DNA of 45,455 nucleotides from Bacteroidota bacterium (GCA_016195025.1 JACQAL010000058.1:1-45455); one strand, 5' to 3'; counted from the first letter of the stretch, positions 26,747 through 34,772 are shown. Numbers and translations are program-made. The notes: generated by a model from the sequence alone, not told the origin.

Positions 26747-27427
26747 CTACTTGCATAGAATTTTATAATTAAGTCCAAGTGCAAAGCCGTAATTTACAAT
26801 GTTTGGAAAAGTACTGTGATTAGGAAAGAGATGATGTGCAGCATCTACTTTTGTACTTAATATATTTTGAAGCAGTCTTGCCTCAACAAAAAAAGAAAAT
26901 TGTTTTGTAAATTGTTTTTCTAAACCTATTGCAGAAATTGTCCCGAAATTTATTTTTCTGTCTGCACTTGCATCTCGTATGAAGCCATTGCCTTGTTTGC
27001 TGTATCCGTCCAAAACACTTGTAGAGAATAAATAGTCGGTATAAAAACCTATTGAAAAATAAAAAAGTCTCGTGTCATACCGTAAACAAATTGGTAAACT
27101 AAGATTGTGATAACTGATAGGTAAAGTATAATATCTGCCGAAAGGAAATGCAGTGTCTGGAATGAAGTAAGAATTTTCATATACATTATTATAGTAATAT
27201 AGTCCGCTTTCTAAACTGAAGTTTGATTTTTTAATTCTGTCAATGATTTGAATGCCTCCGCTGTAAGCCGGATACATTTCAGGTGATATTGCTCTATCAC
27301 CACTTTTTTCAGAAATAAATTTTCCTCCTATTTTAAATTTATAATTGTCGGTAACGATGATTGTGTCCTGGGAGTGCGCAACTGTCAACCCGAAAACGAC
27401 TGTCGAGACGAGGAGAAGTTTTTTCAT
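26747..27427 (-). CDS. Outer-membrane beta-barrel-like protein, possible cassette gene
   Basis: 226 residues. The signal peptide (MKKLLLVSTVVFGLTVAHSQ) is almost the same, in DNA as well, as those of the genes at 22307 and 24980. The mature part alternates beta strands (FSLESGLYYYNN, FYFSIGFYTDYLF) and ends in LGLNYKILCK, like a small outer-membrane barrel. No function is evident. It is flanked by an attC-like palindrome downstream and a GTTAGGC core upstream (27500-27506). Confidence 0.65.
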   Translation of the reverse strand: MKKLLLVSTVVFGLTVAHSQDTIIVTDNYKFKIGGKFISEKSGDRAISPEMYPAYSGGIQIIDRIKKSNFSLESGLYYYNNVYENSYFIPDTAFPFGRYYTLPISYHNLSLPICLRYDTRLFYFSIGFYTDYLFSTSVLDGYSKQGNGFIRDASADRKINFGTISAIGLEKQFTKQFSFFVEARLLQNILSTKVDAAHHLFPNHSTFPNIVNYGFALGLNYKILCK

Positions 27428-27499
27428 TGTCTTTGTGAACGGTCAACCGAGGGAAAAATTGTCTGCCGATGCACTGCGTTGTCTGGTTTTTTGCCTTGT

Positions 27500-27506
27500 G
27501 CCTAAC
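27500..27506 (-). other. Single attC-type core (GTTAGGC)
   Basis: The minus strand reads GGAAGTTAGGCAC just upstream of the gene at 26747-27427. The other half of an attC is missing, possibly because of the element at 27585-27723. Taken with 26484-26630 it would delimit a cassette of about 1 kb. Confidence 0.35.
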
Positions 27507-27584
27507 TTCCGGCTTGCCACACCTCCAACCGATTGTAAATGTTTGTTTTCGTTTGCAAGTGTTTGTAAATGCAAATATATCAAT

Positions 27585-27723
27585 AGAACTTACGCAGTTT
27601 ATGGTTTTTAGTTTATTAGTTTTAGTTTTTCAGTTAGTGGTTATAGTTTTCATCTCGAACTAAAACCAGAAACTAATAAACCGTAACCAAAAACCAACAA
27701 ACTATAAACTATGCGTAAGTCCT
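27585..27723. repeat. Second TTACGCA-ended element (139 bp)
   Basis: The ends AGAACTTACGCA (27585-27596) and TGCGTAAGTCCT (27712-27723) match those of the element at 185-303 with one mismatch. The interior (GTTTATGGTTTTTAGTTTAT with its imperfect complement) is also a palindrome but unrelated to the interior of the first element. A lone end AGGACGTACGCA is at 28862-28873. Confidence 0.65.
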
Positions 27724-27783
27724 AATCAATTATCTTTTTTTTGCAAAGGGCAGGGGAGAGCAGAATTTTTTCTTCCAAGCATC

Positions 27784-27858
27784 AAGTCCCAAGTCGCAAG
27801 TCCCAAGAAACAGCAAACAGCAATGGCTGTTCCCTTGGAATTTGGAACTTGGGACTTA
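27784..27858. repeat. Palindromic repeat after the 118-residue gene
   Basis: AAGTCCCAAGTCGCAAGTCC on the left faces TTGGAACTTGGGACTT on the right, with a CAGCAAACAGCAATGGCTGT centre. It lies 9 bp after the stop codon at 27868 and could act as a weak terminator. No other gene is seen between 27507 and 27867. Confidence 0.6.
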
Positions 27859-27867
27859 ACTATTTCT

Positions 27868-28224
27868 TTATTTCTTTTCTCCTTCCAGTTTCTTTATTTC
27901 TTCCTCCGTTTCCAGCGCGCATAGGGCAAATTCTTTTCTGCAGTGAAGCAAATATTCCATGTATTGTTCGCGTGTAATTATTTTTTTATCGTACCCCCAT
28001 TTGGCAACCTGGTGCTGCGGTGTGTTAAAGCGCATGAAACTACACGCCACAATGCTCTTGGTAGGGCGCTTGTATTTTTGAATAGCGGTTTTTACGCGGT
28101 TGGTAATGTAGTTTTTTTTCTTCTTCAGAATATCTGTCGCTTCCTGGTCGCACTTTGACCATATAAGGGCAAGATAAACTTCCTCTTCAGTGGAATCTAA
28201 TAAATTTTCTTTTACTTTCAGCAT
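27868..28224 (-). CDS. Hypothetical protein
   Basis: 118 residues, charged and mostly helical, no signal peptide and no family that I recognise. The composition (many Lys/Glu, even codon use) and the lack of stops support a real gene, but no homology evidence is available. The 180 bp upstream hold nothing I can identify. Confidence 0.5.
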   Translation of the reverse strand: MLKVKENLLDSTEEEVYLALIWSKCDQEATDILKKKKNYITNRVKTAIQKYKRPTKSIVACSFMRFNTPQHQVAKWGYDKKIITREQYMEYLLHCRKEFALCALETEEEIKKLEGEKK

Positions 28225-28457
28225 ATAAAATTGTTTGTAGGTTTCTGAAAAAATACAATTTCACGTGCTGAAATTTTTTACGATTAATCGTAAGCCGATT
28301 TTCTGTTCCTGATTATTTAATCGTTTACTATTGCCGCGTTTTAGAAACGATACCAGACAAAACAGAGTTTCAGAATGAAAACGAATAGGGGAGGCAGGCA
28401 ACAATGGGTTTTTCTCCCTTCGTATGCAGCAATAGAATGAGAGAGATAAAAGATAGA

Positions 28458-28835
28458 ATGAATACATTGAGAAACACATTCAGTACATTAAAAGACATAA
28501 TGAATGCATTGAGAGATACATTCAGTACATTAAAAGACACCATGAATGCATTGAGAAACACATTCAGTACATTAAAAGATAGAATGAATACATTGAGAGA
28601 TACATTTAGTACACAAAAAGACATAATGAATACATTGAGAGATACATTTAGTACACAAAAAGACATAATGAATACATTGAGAGATACATTTAGTACACAA
28701 AAAGTCATAATGAATGCATTGGGAAACACATTTAGTATACCAAAAGACACAATGAATGCATTGGGAAACACATTCAGTACACCAAAAGACACCATGAATG
28801 CATTGGGAGGCACATTCAGTAAACAAAATGCTGCA
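28458..28835 (+). repeat. Nine 42-bp tandem repeats encoding paired heptads
   Basis: An ATG begins each unit exactly every 42 bp (28458, 28500, 28542, 28584, 28626, 28668, 28710, 28752, 28794), with a partial tenth at 28836. Each unit encodes two heptads such as MNALRDT FSTLKDI, with hydrophobic residues at a and d, a coiled-coil pattern. The frame is open from ATG 28404 (one candidate start) and runs into the lipoprotein gene at 28956. The opposite strand is open as well, so the coding strand is not certain. Confidence 0.85.
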
Positions 28836-28880
28836 ATGAGCGCACCGAAAGTCATTTTTATAGGACGTACGCAAAACGGT

Positions 28881-28952
28881 GTCATTCCGAGCACATTCAC
28901 TTCGTTCAGTGTAAACTCCGCGAGGAGATTTCTCCCTATGGTCGAAATGACA
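28881..28952. repeat. Copy of the GTCATTCCGA/TCGAAATGAC palindromic repeat
   Basis: GTCATTCCGAGC at the left and GGAGATTTCTCCCTATGGTC with GAAATGAC at the right. The right half matches the 140-bp repeat at 36502 and 43536. It sits between the heptad array and the lipoprotein and keeps the frame open. Confidence 0.7.
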
Positions 28953-28955
28953 CAA

Positions 28956-29636
28956 ATGAAATTTATATTGTTGCCCGCTTCTCTTCTGTTCGCGGTTTTT
29001 ATTTTTACCGGCTGCGAAAAGCAGCCCATTGCTGATTTCACTTCTTCCAGTTATTATTACCATGCGGGAGAAACCATTCACTTGAAAAACACTTCGCTTG
29101 ATGCAGAGAGTTATAAATGGACAGCACCCGATGGAAACACCTACACCACGCAGGATTTGGATTACAACTCCGATGTGAACGATACCAGCAGCACCTTAAA
29201 ATTCACACTCGAAGTTTTTTCAAAGAAAGGAAAGAAGAGCAACTCCGTTACAAAGTCAGTTCAACTGAAGCAAGCCATTCTGCCGACAGATTTTTATTCG
29301 GTGGGCGGCACCGTATACAAGCCGAATGATAAGAGTTTGAATAAAAATTCCTTCTACTGGTGGATTGAGGCATCAATATCCACCTCCAATTCAGTATTCA
29401 TTGAGTTTAATGGAACCAATCCACCGGCAGCAGGAACTTATTCTGTGACTGATTACAGCCCAAGTCCTGGTCAGGCAGAAATACAAATAAAAGATGCAAC
29501 AGGTTATCATTATTCCAACACTGGAACTCTTACAGTAACGGTTCCGAGTGCCGGAATAGTGCGAGCAGTGTTTACTAATCTTCCTGATTATTATAATTCC
29601 AGCATTCTGCTTTCAGGAGATATAACCGTTCGCTAA
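28956..29636 (+). CDS. PKD-like lipoprotein of unknown function
   Basis: 226 residues from ATG 28956. The lipoprotein signal has Cys in FIFTGCEKQ, followed by an Ig/PKD-like domain (PIADFTSSSYYYHAGETIHL, then SYKWTAPDG). A longer frame from 28404 would place the heptad array in front of the lipoprotein signal, which seems unlikely as one secreted protein. The end overlaps the peroxidase gene by 4 bp (convergent). Confidence 0.72.
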   Translation: MKFILLPASLLFAVFIFTGCEKQPIADFTSSSYYYHAGETIHLKNTSLDAESYKWTAPDGNTYTTQDLDYNSDVNDTSSTLKFTLEVFSKKGKKSNSVTKSVQLKQAILPTDFYSVGGTVYKPNDKSLNKNSFYWWIEASISTSNSVFIEFNGTNPPAAGTYSVTDYSPSPGQAEIQIKDATGYHYSNTGTLTVTVPSAGIVRAVFTNLPDYYNSSILLSGDITVR

Positions 29637-30733
29637 AACGGATTTGAAAACTTAGGGTCGGTAGCAAAACTCACATCGGTGAGTGTTTTCAGAAATGCTT
29701 CGAGGGCTTTCTTTTCATCTTCGGTTAAATTTAATTTCACCACCGGAAATGAACTGAAATTGGGAGGAACAACTGAGGCTGTATCGACACTGGGAAAATC
29801 CCTGAACACCCAACTTAAGTTTTTACTGTCCTGAATGGCGTTGTCGTAATGGTCAATTACTTCGCGCAGCGTGTTGTATCTTCCATCGTGCATGTAAGGC
29901 GCAGTGAGTTCAATGTTGCGCAAAGTGGGCACGGCAAATTTTCCATCGTCAGTTGAATTGCCGGTGATTCTCGCTCTTCCTTTATCGGCATAAATCACTT
30001 CCAGCCCTATGTTTTCATAATCGGAAACATAGCCGTTGAAATCACCTCCGTTATGACAACTATAACATCTTCCTTTGCCTTCAAAAACAGTTAAGCCCTG
30101 TTGTTCCAGCGGTGAAAGTGGAATCCCCTGCCATTGAAGATCCCATTTGCTGTTGTTCGAATAAAGATTTGCTGCAAAGGCAGCCAGCGCATGGCGTATG
30201 CGGTATACATTGATTTCAGAAGTGCCGTATGCTTTGGTAAACAAATCGGGATAATAGGAAACCATGGAAAGTTTTGGCGGCAAAATAGTCAAATCGAAAA
30301 CATGCATTTCGAGTTTGTTCATTACGGGCATAAACACAGCGGTATCGAAATTAGCCGCTCTTCCGTCCCAGAATTTATTATGCTCTGGCGAACTTAAAAC
30401 AGTGGAAGCGTTTCTTCCGGTCAGTCCGTTATCCAGCCCTTTGCTGAACTGGTGGTTGTCGGCAAAAGCGAATGCCTGTTTATGGCACGAGCCGCAGGAA
30501 ATGGAATTGTTGAGCGAAAGGTTGCGGTCATAAAATAAAACTCTTCCCAGAGTGGCAAGGTCATTATCTCCGTTAAAGTATTGATATGGCTGCGCGGGAA
30601 GTTTGGGCTGAGCAGGAGAACCGTTCACTTTTAATTCTTTTTCCTTGAAACAGGAAGTGAAAAAGATAAACAGGCAAAGGATGCAAGCAAGGATGGCGGG
30701 GATGATTTTGGGAAATGAAAAAAATGTTTTCAT
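29633..30733 (-). CDS. Dihaem cytochrome c peroxidase / MauG-family lipoprotein
   Basis: 366 residues. The N-terminal lipoprotein signal has Cys28 (FFTSC). Two c-type haem sites are present: CGSCH (80-84) and CYSCH (223-227). Family motifs include LGRVLFYDRNLS, RNASTV, FWDGR and APYMHDGRY. It is likely to be a periplasmic peroxidase using cytochrome c electrons. The outer-membrane gene upstream (30746-31546) is 12 bp away on the same strand, so the two are probably co-transcribed. Confidence 0.9.
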   Translation of the reverse strand: MKTFFSFPKIIPAILACILCLFIFFTSCFKEKELKVNGSPAQPKLPAQPYQYFNGDNDLATLGRVLFYDRNLSLNNSISCGSCHKQAFAFADNHQFSKGLDNGLTGRNASTVLSSPEHNKFWDGRAANFDTAVFMPVMNKLEMHVFDLTILPPKLSMVSYYPDLFTKAYGTSEINVYRIRHALAAFAANLYSNNSKWDLQWQGIPLSPLEQQGLTVFEGKGRCYSCHNGGDFNGYVSDYENIGLEVIYADKGRARITGNSTDDGKFAVPTLRNIELTAPYMHDGRYNTLREVIDHYDNAIQDSKNLSWVFRDFPSVDTASVVPPNFSSFPVVKLNLTEDEKKALEAFLKTLTDVSFATDPKFSNPF

Positions 30734-30745
30734 CTTTATATGTAT

Positions 30746-31546
30746 TTAAAACTTTAATGCCAGATAAAGAGTAACAGGAGCGATAACCGATAGTTTCATG
30801 GTTTTGTTGGTGGTGATTTGTTTGCTGTCTTCCGAAACATAGTTGCCTGAAAAATCTAACAGGTTCTGATATGAATCGGTGTTTTCCGTTTGTGTTGTGT
30901 ATTGAAAGTACAACGGCATTTCGGTGAACAAACTTAATTTCTTTGCAATAAAAACCTGGAATCCGAAAACAGGACCGCCTCCGTATGCCATTGTTTTTAT
31001 CTCATCGGTTGTTTTCAAATACTCGTATTGCGTTGGCAGATTGTTAAACACCTGTGAACTCTGCGAGTTTGAACTTCCGACCTGCCCGGCAAAATCCAAA
31101 CCGGCATAGCCCATAATTCTCTTATCAAAAGAATGCCTGCATTCCCATCCGATGCGGTAAAAAACATTTCTTGAATTGTTAATGGTAGGCACCACCGGGT
31201 CGGGACCGGGAATCACAGCAGGATTTGTACCGCTGGTGGTAACAGTGGTAGAAGATTCAGACGAAGAATTATTAATGGTAATGCCCGCGCCTGCCCGAAT
31301 CGCCCATTTATCTTTGTGAATTAATTTATACGTTAAATCATACGGAAGCGTTGTAAACGTACTGCTTGATAAATTAAAAACCTGCTTCATGAAAAGAGTC
31401 ATGTTAGCGCCCACCTCGTGGCTGAATGCGCACGAATGGCGGCACTGTTTTTTTGCAGTGTCTTTCACCGCAGATACTTTGCTCGTATCCTGCGAAAAAG
31501 ATTTTACTGCAAGCAAAATAAAAACGAAGAGAATTATTTTTTTCAT
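30746..31546 (-). CDS. Outer-membrane beta-barrel-like protein
   Basis: 266 residues from ATG 31546, where a normal signal peptide begins (MKKIILFVFILLAVKSFSQD). A frame continuing upstream is rejected. A -7 box TACATTTG (minus strand, 31570-31577) gives a 23-nt leader. The mature protein alternates aromatic strands and ends in VTLYLALKF, typical of outer-membrane barrels. Function unknown; it leads the peroxidase gene. Confidence 0.72.
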   Translation of the reverse strand: MKKIILFVFILLAVKSFSQDTSKVSAVKDTAKKQCRHSCAFSHEVGANMTLFMKQVFNLSSSTFTTLPYDLTYKLIHKDKWAIRAGAGITINNSSSESSTTVTTSGTNPAVIPGPDPVVPTINNSRNVFYRIGWECRHSFDKRIMGYAGLDFAGQVGSSNSQSSQVFNNLPTQYEYLKTTDEIKTMAYGGGPVFGFQVFIAKKLSLFTEMPLYFQYTTQTENTDSYQNLLDFSGNYVSEDSKQITTNKTMKLSVIAPVTLYLALKF

Positions 31547-31697
31547 AATGAAGAGGTAGGAATCTGAAACAAATGTAGGCAAAGAATTTGTAATGAACAA
31601 ATTCAATGGTTTTAATTTTTCAACTCTCTCTTCTTATTTCTTTTATAGTGTGTACGATAAATTTTCTTTTGATTCTCGTCTCTTCAGTTACTTCTGC

Positions 31698-31705
31698 TAC
31701 TTTTG
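31698..31705 (+). promoter_or_regulatory. -7 box 4 nt before the CocE-like ATG
   Basis: TACTTTTG, then CGCC, then ATG at 31710. Supports that start. Confidence 0.6.
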
Positions 31706-31709
31706 CGCC

Positions 31710-33749
31710 ATGCAAAACAAGAAAATCAGATGTTTGATGTTAGAGGTTAGAGGTTCAACTTCAAACTTCAAACTTCAAACCTCTGACTCCAAACGGCTGT
31801 TTTGTATTTCCCTTATTTCCTTATTCCCTTACTTCCTTATCCCTTCCTCTGCGCAGGACTCTGCATGGACAGTAAATAATTATTACAAGATGGAACGAAT
31901 GCTCCCCATGCGCGATGGAGTAAAACTTTTCACTTCCATTTATATTCCAAAAGATTCCTCCACCAAGCATCCCATCATGCTCACGCGCACGCCTTATTCC
32001 TGCGCGCCTTACGGCTCAGCCAAATTCAGAGACCTCTGGACAAGAAACACCCGGGTTTATCTCAAAGAAAAATATATTATAGTAATTCAGGATGTGCGCG
32101 GAAGGTATATGAGCGAAGGCGAGTTTGAAGATATAAGACCCTATAATCCAAAAGCCCATTCCTCCCCTAACGGGGGAGGTCAGGAGGGGGCAGTGGATGA
32201 AGCCAGCGATACGTATGATGCCATTGACTGGCTCATAAAAAATATTCCCACCAGCAACGGCAATGTGGGCGTGAGCGGAATTTCTTATCCCGGATTTTAT
32301 TCCACCATGGCAGCGCTCAGCGGTCATCCCGCGCTGAAAGCCGTCAGCCCCCAGGCACCCGTCACCGATTGGTTCATTGGTGATGATGTGCATCACAAAG
32401 GCGCATTCTTCGTGATGGATGATTTTGACTTTGATTATTTCTTCGGGCAGCCGCGCCCCAAACCCACTTCGCAAGATGCAAAGGGCTTTGAGTATCCCAC
32501 CGAAGACAACTATGATTTTTTTCTCCGCGAAGGCACACTGAAAAATTTAACGAAGCATTACATGGGCGATACCATGAAGTTCTGGCAGCAGGAAATGAAT
32601 CATTCCAACTACGATGAGTTCTGGAAAAAGCACACGGTAACGTATTCCTTATATAGTGTAAAGCCCGCCATGCTCCTTACAGGCGGATTGTTTGATGCGG
32701 AAGATTTATGGGGCACGTGGAATGTGTATAAAACCATTGAGAAGCAAAGCCCGTCCACCGTAAATAAAATCTGCATGGGTCCCTGGTCTCATGGCGGATG
32801 GGCGAAAGGCGATGGAAGCAAACTCGGAAATGTTCAGTTCGGAAGCAAAACATCGGAATGGTATTTTCAGAATGTGGAACTTCCATTCTTCAATTATTAT
32901 TTGAAGGGAGAAAATGTCCCCCTTAACAAAGGGGGAAAGTCCGAAGGACAGGGGGATATTCCGGCTGAAGCCACCATTTTCATTACCGGAGAAAACAAAT
33001 GGAAAACATTTTCCGAATGGCCTCCGAAGAATTCGGAAGAGAAAAAAATTTATCTCGGTGAGAAAGACGAATTATCTTTTACCAAGCCCTCTGCCGAAAA
33101 AGGTTTTTCGGAATACGTGAGCGACCCCGCGCATCCTGTTCCCTATACCGAAGATGTTCACCTGCACCGCACCACTGCCTACATGAGCGATGACCAGCGC
33201 TTTGCCTCGCGAAGAAGCGATGTAATAACTTTCAAAACCGAACCGCTGAAAGAAGAGATAACATTAACAGGACCTGTGATTGCCGATTTGTTTGTAAGCA
33301 TTTCCACCACCGATGCCGATTTTGTGGTGAAGTTGATTGATGTTTTCCCAGATGATTTCAAATACGATACTTTGAAAACAAAAGTTACCCATGATAACAA
33401 ACGGAATCCGAAAAAAGAATACCCGATGGGCGGCTATCAAATGCTGGTGCGCGCAGAAATCATGCGCGGAAAATTCAGAAACAGTTTCGAGAAAGCCGAA
33501 GCGTTTGTTCCCAATCAGATTTCCGAAGTAAAATATGAATTGCCCGATGTGGCGCACACGTTTCAGAAAGGGCATCGCATCATGGTGCAGATTCAAAGCA
33601 GTTGGTTTCCGCTCGCTGACAGAAACCCCCAGCAGTTCTGCGATATTTACCATTGTGATGAAAAAGATTTTGTGAAATCAACCATCCGCATTTATCACGA
33701 TGCGAAGAATGCTTCTTCATTATTACTTCCTGTTTTGAAAAAGCAGTAA
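31710..33749 (+). CDS. CocE/NonD-family secreted hydrolase (X-Pro dipeptidyl-peptidase-like) with two repeat inserts
   Basis: 679 residues. The signal peptide is preceded by repeat-encoded residues (8-30, including STSNFKLQTSDSK) and ends PSSAQ. The alpha/beta-hydrolase domain has MRDGVKLFTSIYIP, DVRGRYMSEGEF and the nucleophile elbow GVSGISYPGFYS; the C-terminal jelly-roll domain includes HRIMVQIQSSWFP. Members cleave X-Pro dipeptides or acyl side chains (glutaryl-7-ACA, cocaine esters). Residues about 149-161 and 403-416 are in-frame palindromic inserts in surface loops. Confidence 0.87.
   Translation: MQNKKIRCLMLEVRGSTSNFKLQTSDSKRLFCISLISLFPYFLIPSSAQDSAWTVNNYYKMERMLPMRDGVKLFTSIYIPKDSSTKHPIMLTRTPYSCAPYGSAKFRDLWTRNTRVYLKEKYIIVIQDVRGRYMSEGEFEDIRPYNPKAHSSPNGGGQEGAVDEASDTYDAIDWLIKNIPTSNGNVGVSGISYPGFYSTMAALSGHPALKAVSPQAPVTDWFIGDDVHHKGAFFVMDDFDFDYFFGQPRPKPTSQDAKGFEYPTEDNYDFFLREGTLKNLTKHYMGDTMKFWQQEMNHSNYDEFWKKHTVTYSLYSVKPAMLLTGGLFDAEDLWGTWNVYKTIEKQSPSTVNKICMGPWSHGGWAKGDGSKLGNVQFGSKTSEWYFQNVELPFFNYYLKGENVPLNKGGKSEGQGDIPAEATIFITGENKWKTFSEWPPKNSEEKKIYLGEKDELSFTKPSAEKGFSEYVSDPAHPVPYTEDVHLHRTTAYMSDDQRFASRRSDVITFKTEPLKEEITLTGPVIADLFVSISTTDADFVVKLIDVFPDDFKYDTLKTKVTHDNKRNPKKEYPMGGYQMLVRAEIMRGKFRNSFEKAEAFVPNQISEVKYELPDVAHTFQKGHRIMVQIQSSWFPLADRNPQQFCDIYHCDEKDFVKSTIRIYHDAKNASSLLLPVLKKQ
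32155..32192. repeat. Palindromic element inserted in frame in the CocE-like gene (first)
   Basis: The stem CCTCCCC, TAA, CGGGGGAGG is followed by TCAGGAGGGGG. It encodes HSSPNGGGQEGA between RPYNPK and VDEASDTYDA, where relatives have only a short linker. Confidence 0.7.
32916..32957. repeat. Palindromic element inserted in frame in the CocE-like gene (second)
   Basis: CCCCCTTAACAAAGGGGG, then GTCCGAAGGAC, then AGGGGGA. It encodes VPLNKGGKSEGQGD between YYLKGEN and IPAEATIF. Confidence 0.75.
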
Positions 33750-33804
33750 TCATTTTTCGTTTTGTCATGAGCGAAGTCGAAGTGTCCCTTTTCGAAGATT
33801 TATC

Positions 33805-33812
33805 TACCTTTG
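33805..33812 (+). promoter_or_regulatory. -7 box 4 nt before the GDCCVxC lipoprotein ATG
   Basis: TACCTTTG, then CTTC, then ATG at 33817. A fragment resembling the TTTGTCATTTCGA repeat lies just upstream (about 33760). Confidence 0.6.
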
Positions 33813-33816
33813 CTTC

Positions 33817-34707
33817 ATGAAAAAAATTCTTCTGCTTCTTTTTATTGCTTCTTTCATTCGCTGCGGCTCTTCCAAAGAAAATTCAATTTCGTTTTACAAA
33901 GTTCCGCTGGTATGCGGAGCCGATGATGAAATTGCCTGCGGCAGCCGCGTGAAGCCCTTGTTCATTGAAACCGGGCAACTGAAAGAAATCAAAGAATCGT
34001 GGGTGAACCGCAGGGGAACCGTAGTTGCAATTGTATGGAACGACCCTCTTTCGCAGGATGAAAAAGAAAAAATCATGCAGCCGCTTTTTCTCAAATATGA
34101 AATTGCCGCCACGCTGATTTCGGAGGAAGAAAAACTAAAACAACTTTCAGAAAGTTTTGCTGCCAGTGCAGCGCCTTCGCAGAAAGGGATGGATAAATGG
34201 TATAAGGGAATGGATGTGGACCAACTGAGCATGGAAGAAGCGCATGCCATGGGCGATTCGGCAACTTTGTTTGCAGTAAAAGCAGGATTAATGAACGAGG
34301 CGGAAGCATCGTCCATTAAAAAAGAAATTGAGGACTATATGAAAACAGAATTGGTGAAAGTGCGAACGCTCAAAGAACTCATGAGCCCCGAAACCGATTT
34401 GAAATGGAAACAGCACGGCTACGAAATTTTTGTGAAGTACCTCGGCATTGATCGTGCCGAAAAAGCAAGAGATTATTATATGGACTATCAGAAAAAAATT
34501 ATGCGCAACAATCACACAACCGAACAAAGTTCGCAATCGGAAATAACTTGTCCGTATTGCGGGCACAAGAAAACCGAAACCATGCCCACCGATGTATGCC
34601 TGCTGAAATACACCTGTGAGAATTGCAAAAAGGAAATCACCAAGAAAGAAGGCGACTGCTGCGTGTTTTGCAGTTACGGCTCAAAGAAATGCCCTTCGAT
34701 GCAGTGA
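33817..34707 (+). CDS. Lipoprotein with C-terminal GDCCVxC metal-binding domain
   Basis: 296 residues. The signal has a weak lipobox (SFIRC, Cys17). About 25-235 is a charged, helical part with no family I know. The last about 55 residues match the GDCCVxC family: CPYCGHKKTETMPTDVC, CENCKK, then GDCCVFCSYG and CPSMQ. That domain usually occurs alone as a short cytoplasmic protein (sometimes a selenoprotein) linked to thiol or heavy-metal handling. Here it is fused to a predicted exported lipoprotein, which is unusual. Confidence 0.78.
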   Translation: MKKILLLLFIASFIRCGSSKENSISFYKVPLVCGADDEIACGSRVKPLFIETGQLKEIKESWVNRRGTVVAIVWNDPLSQDEKEKIMQPLFLKYEIAATLISEEEKLKQLSESFAASAAPSQKGMDKWYKGMDVDQLSMEEAHAMGDSATLFAVKAGLMNEAEASSIKKEIEDYMKTELVKVRTLKELMSPETDLKWKQHGYEIFVKYLGIDRAEKARDYYMDYQKKIMRNNHTTEQSSQSEITCPYCGHKKTETMPTDVCLLKYTCENCKKEITKKEGDCCVFCSYGSKKCPSMQ

Positions 34708-34772
34708 TAGGATTCTGCCTCCCGCATAATTTAGTTTTCAATCAGGTTTGATTTTTGATTCAAAGCAAATAT

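Noticed and set aside
17786-27723. Mobile island carried by an insertion sequence or phage
   Set aside because: No transposase, integrase, or phage gene and no target-site duplication was seen; the relics can be explained by homologous recombination between modules.
28458-28835. CRISPR array
   Set aside because: Units are contiguous with no unique spacers, and no cas genes are near.
28370-29041. 223-codon frame on the minus strand over the 42-bp array
   Set aside because: A repeat of a multiple of three with few stops is open on both strands; the hydrophobic repeat (VLNVSLNVFIMSF type) has no start region or promoter box, so it is probably a shadow, although it cannot be ruled out.
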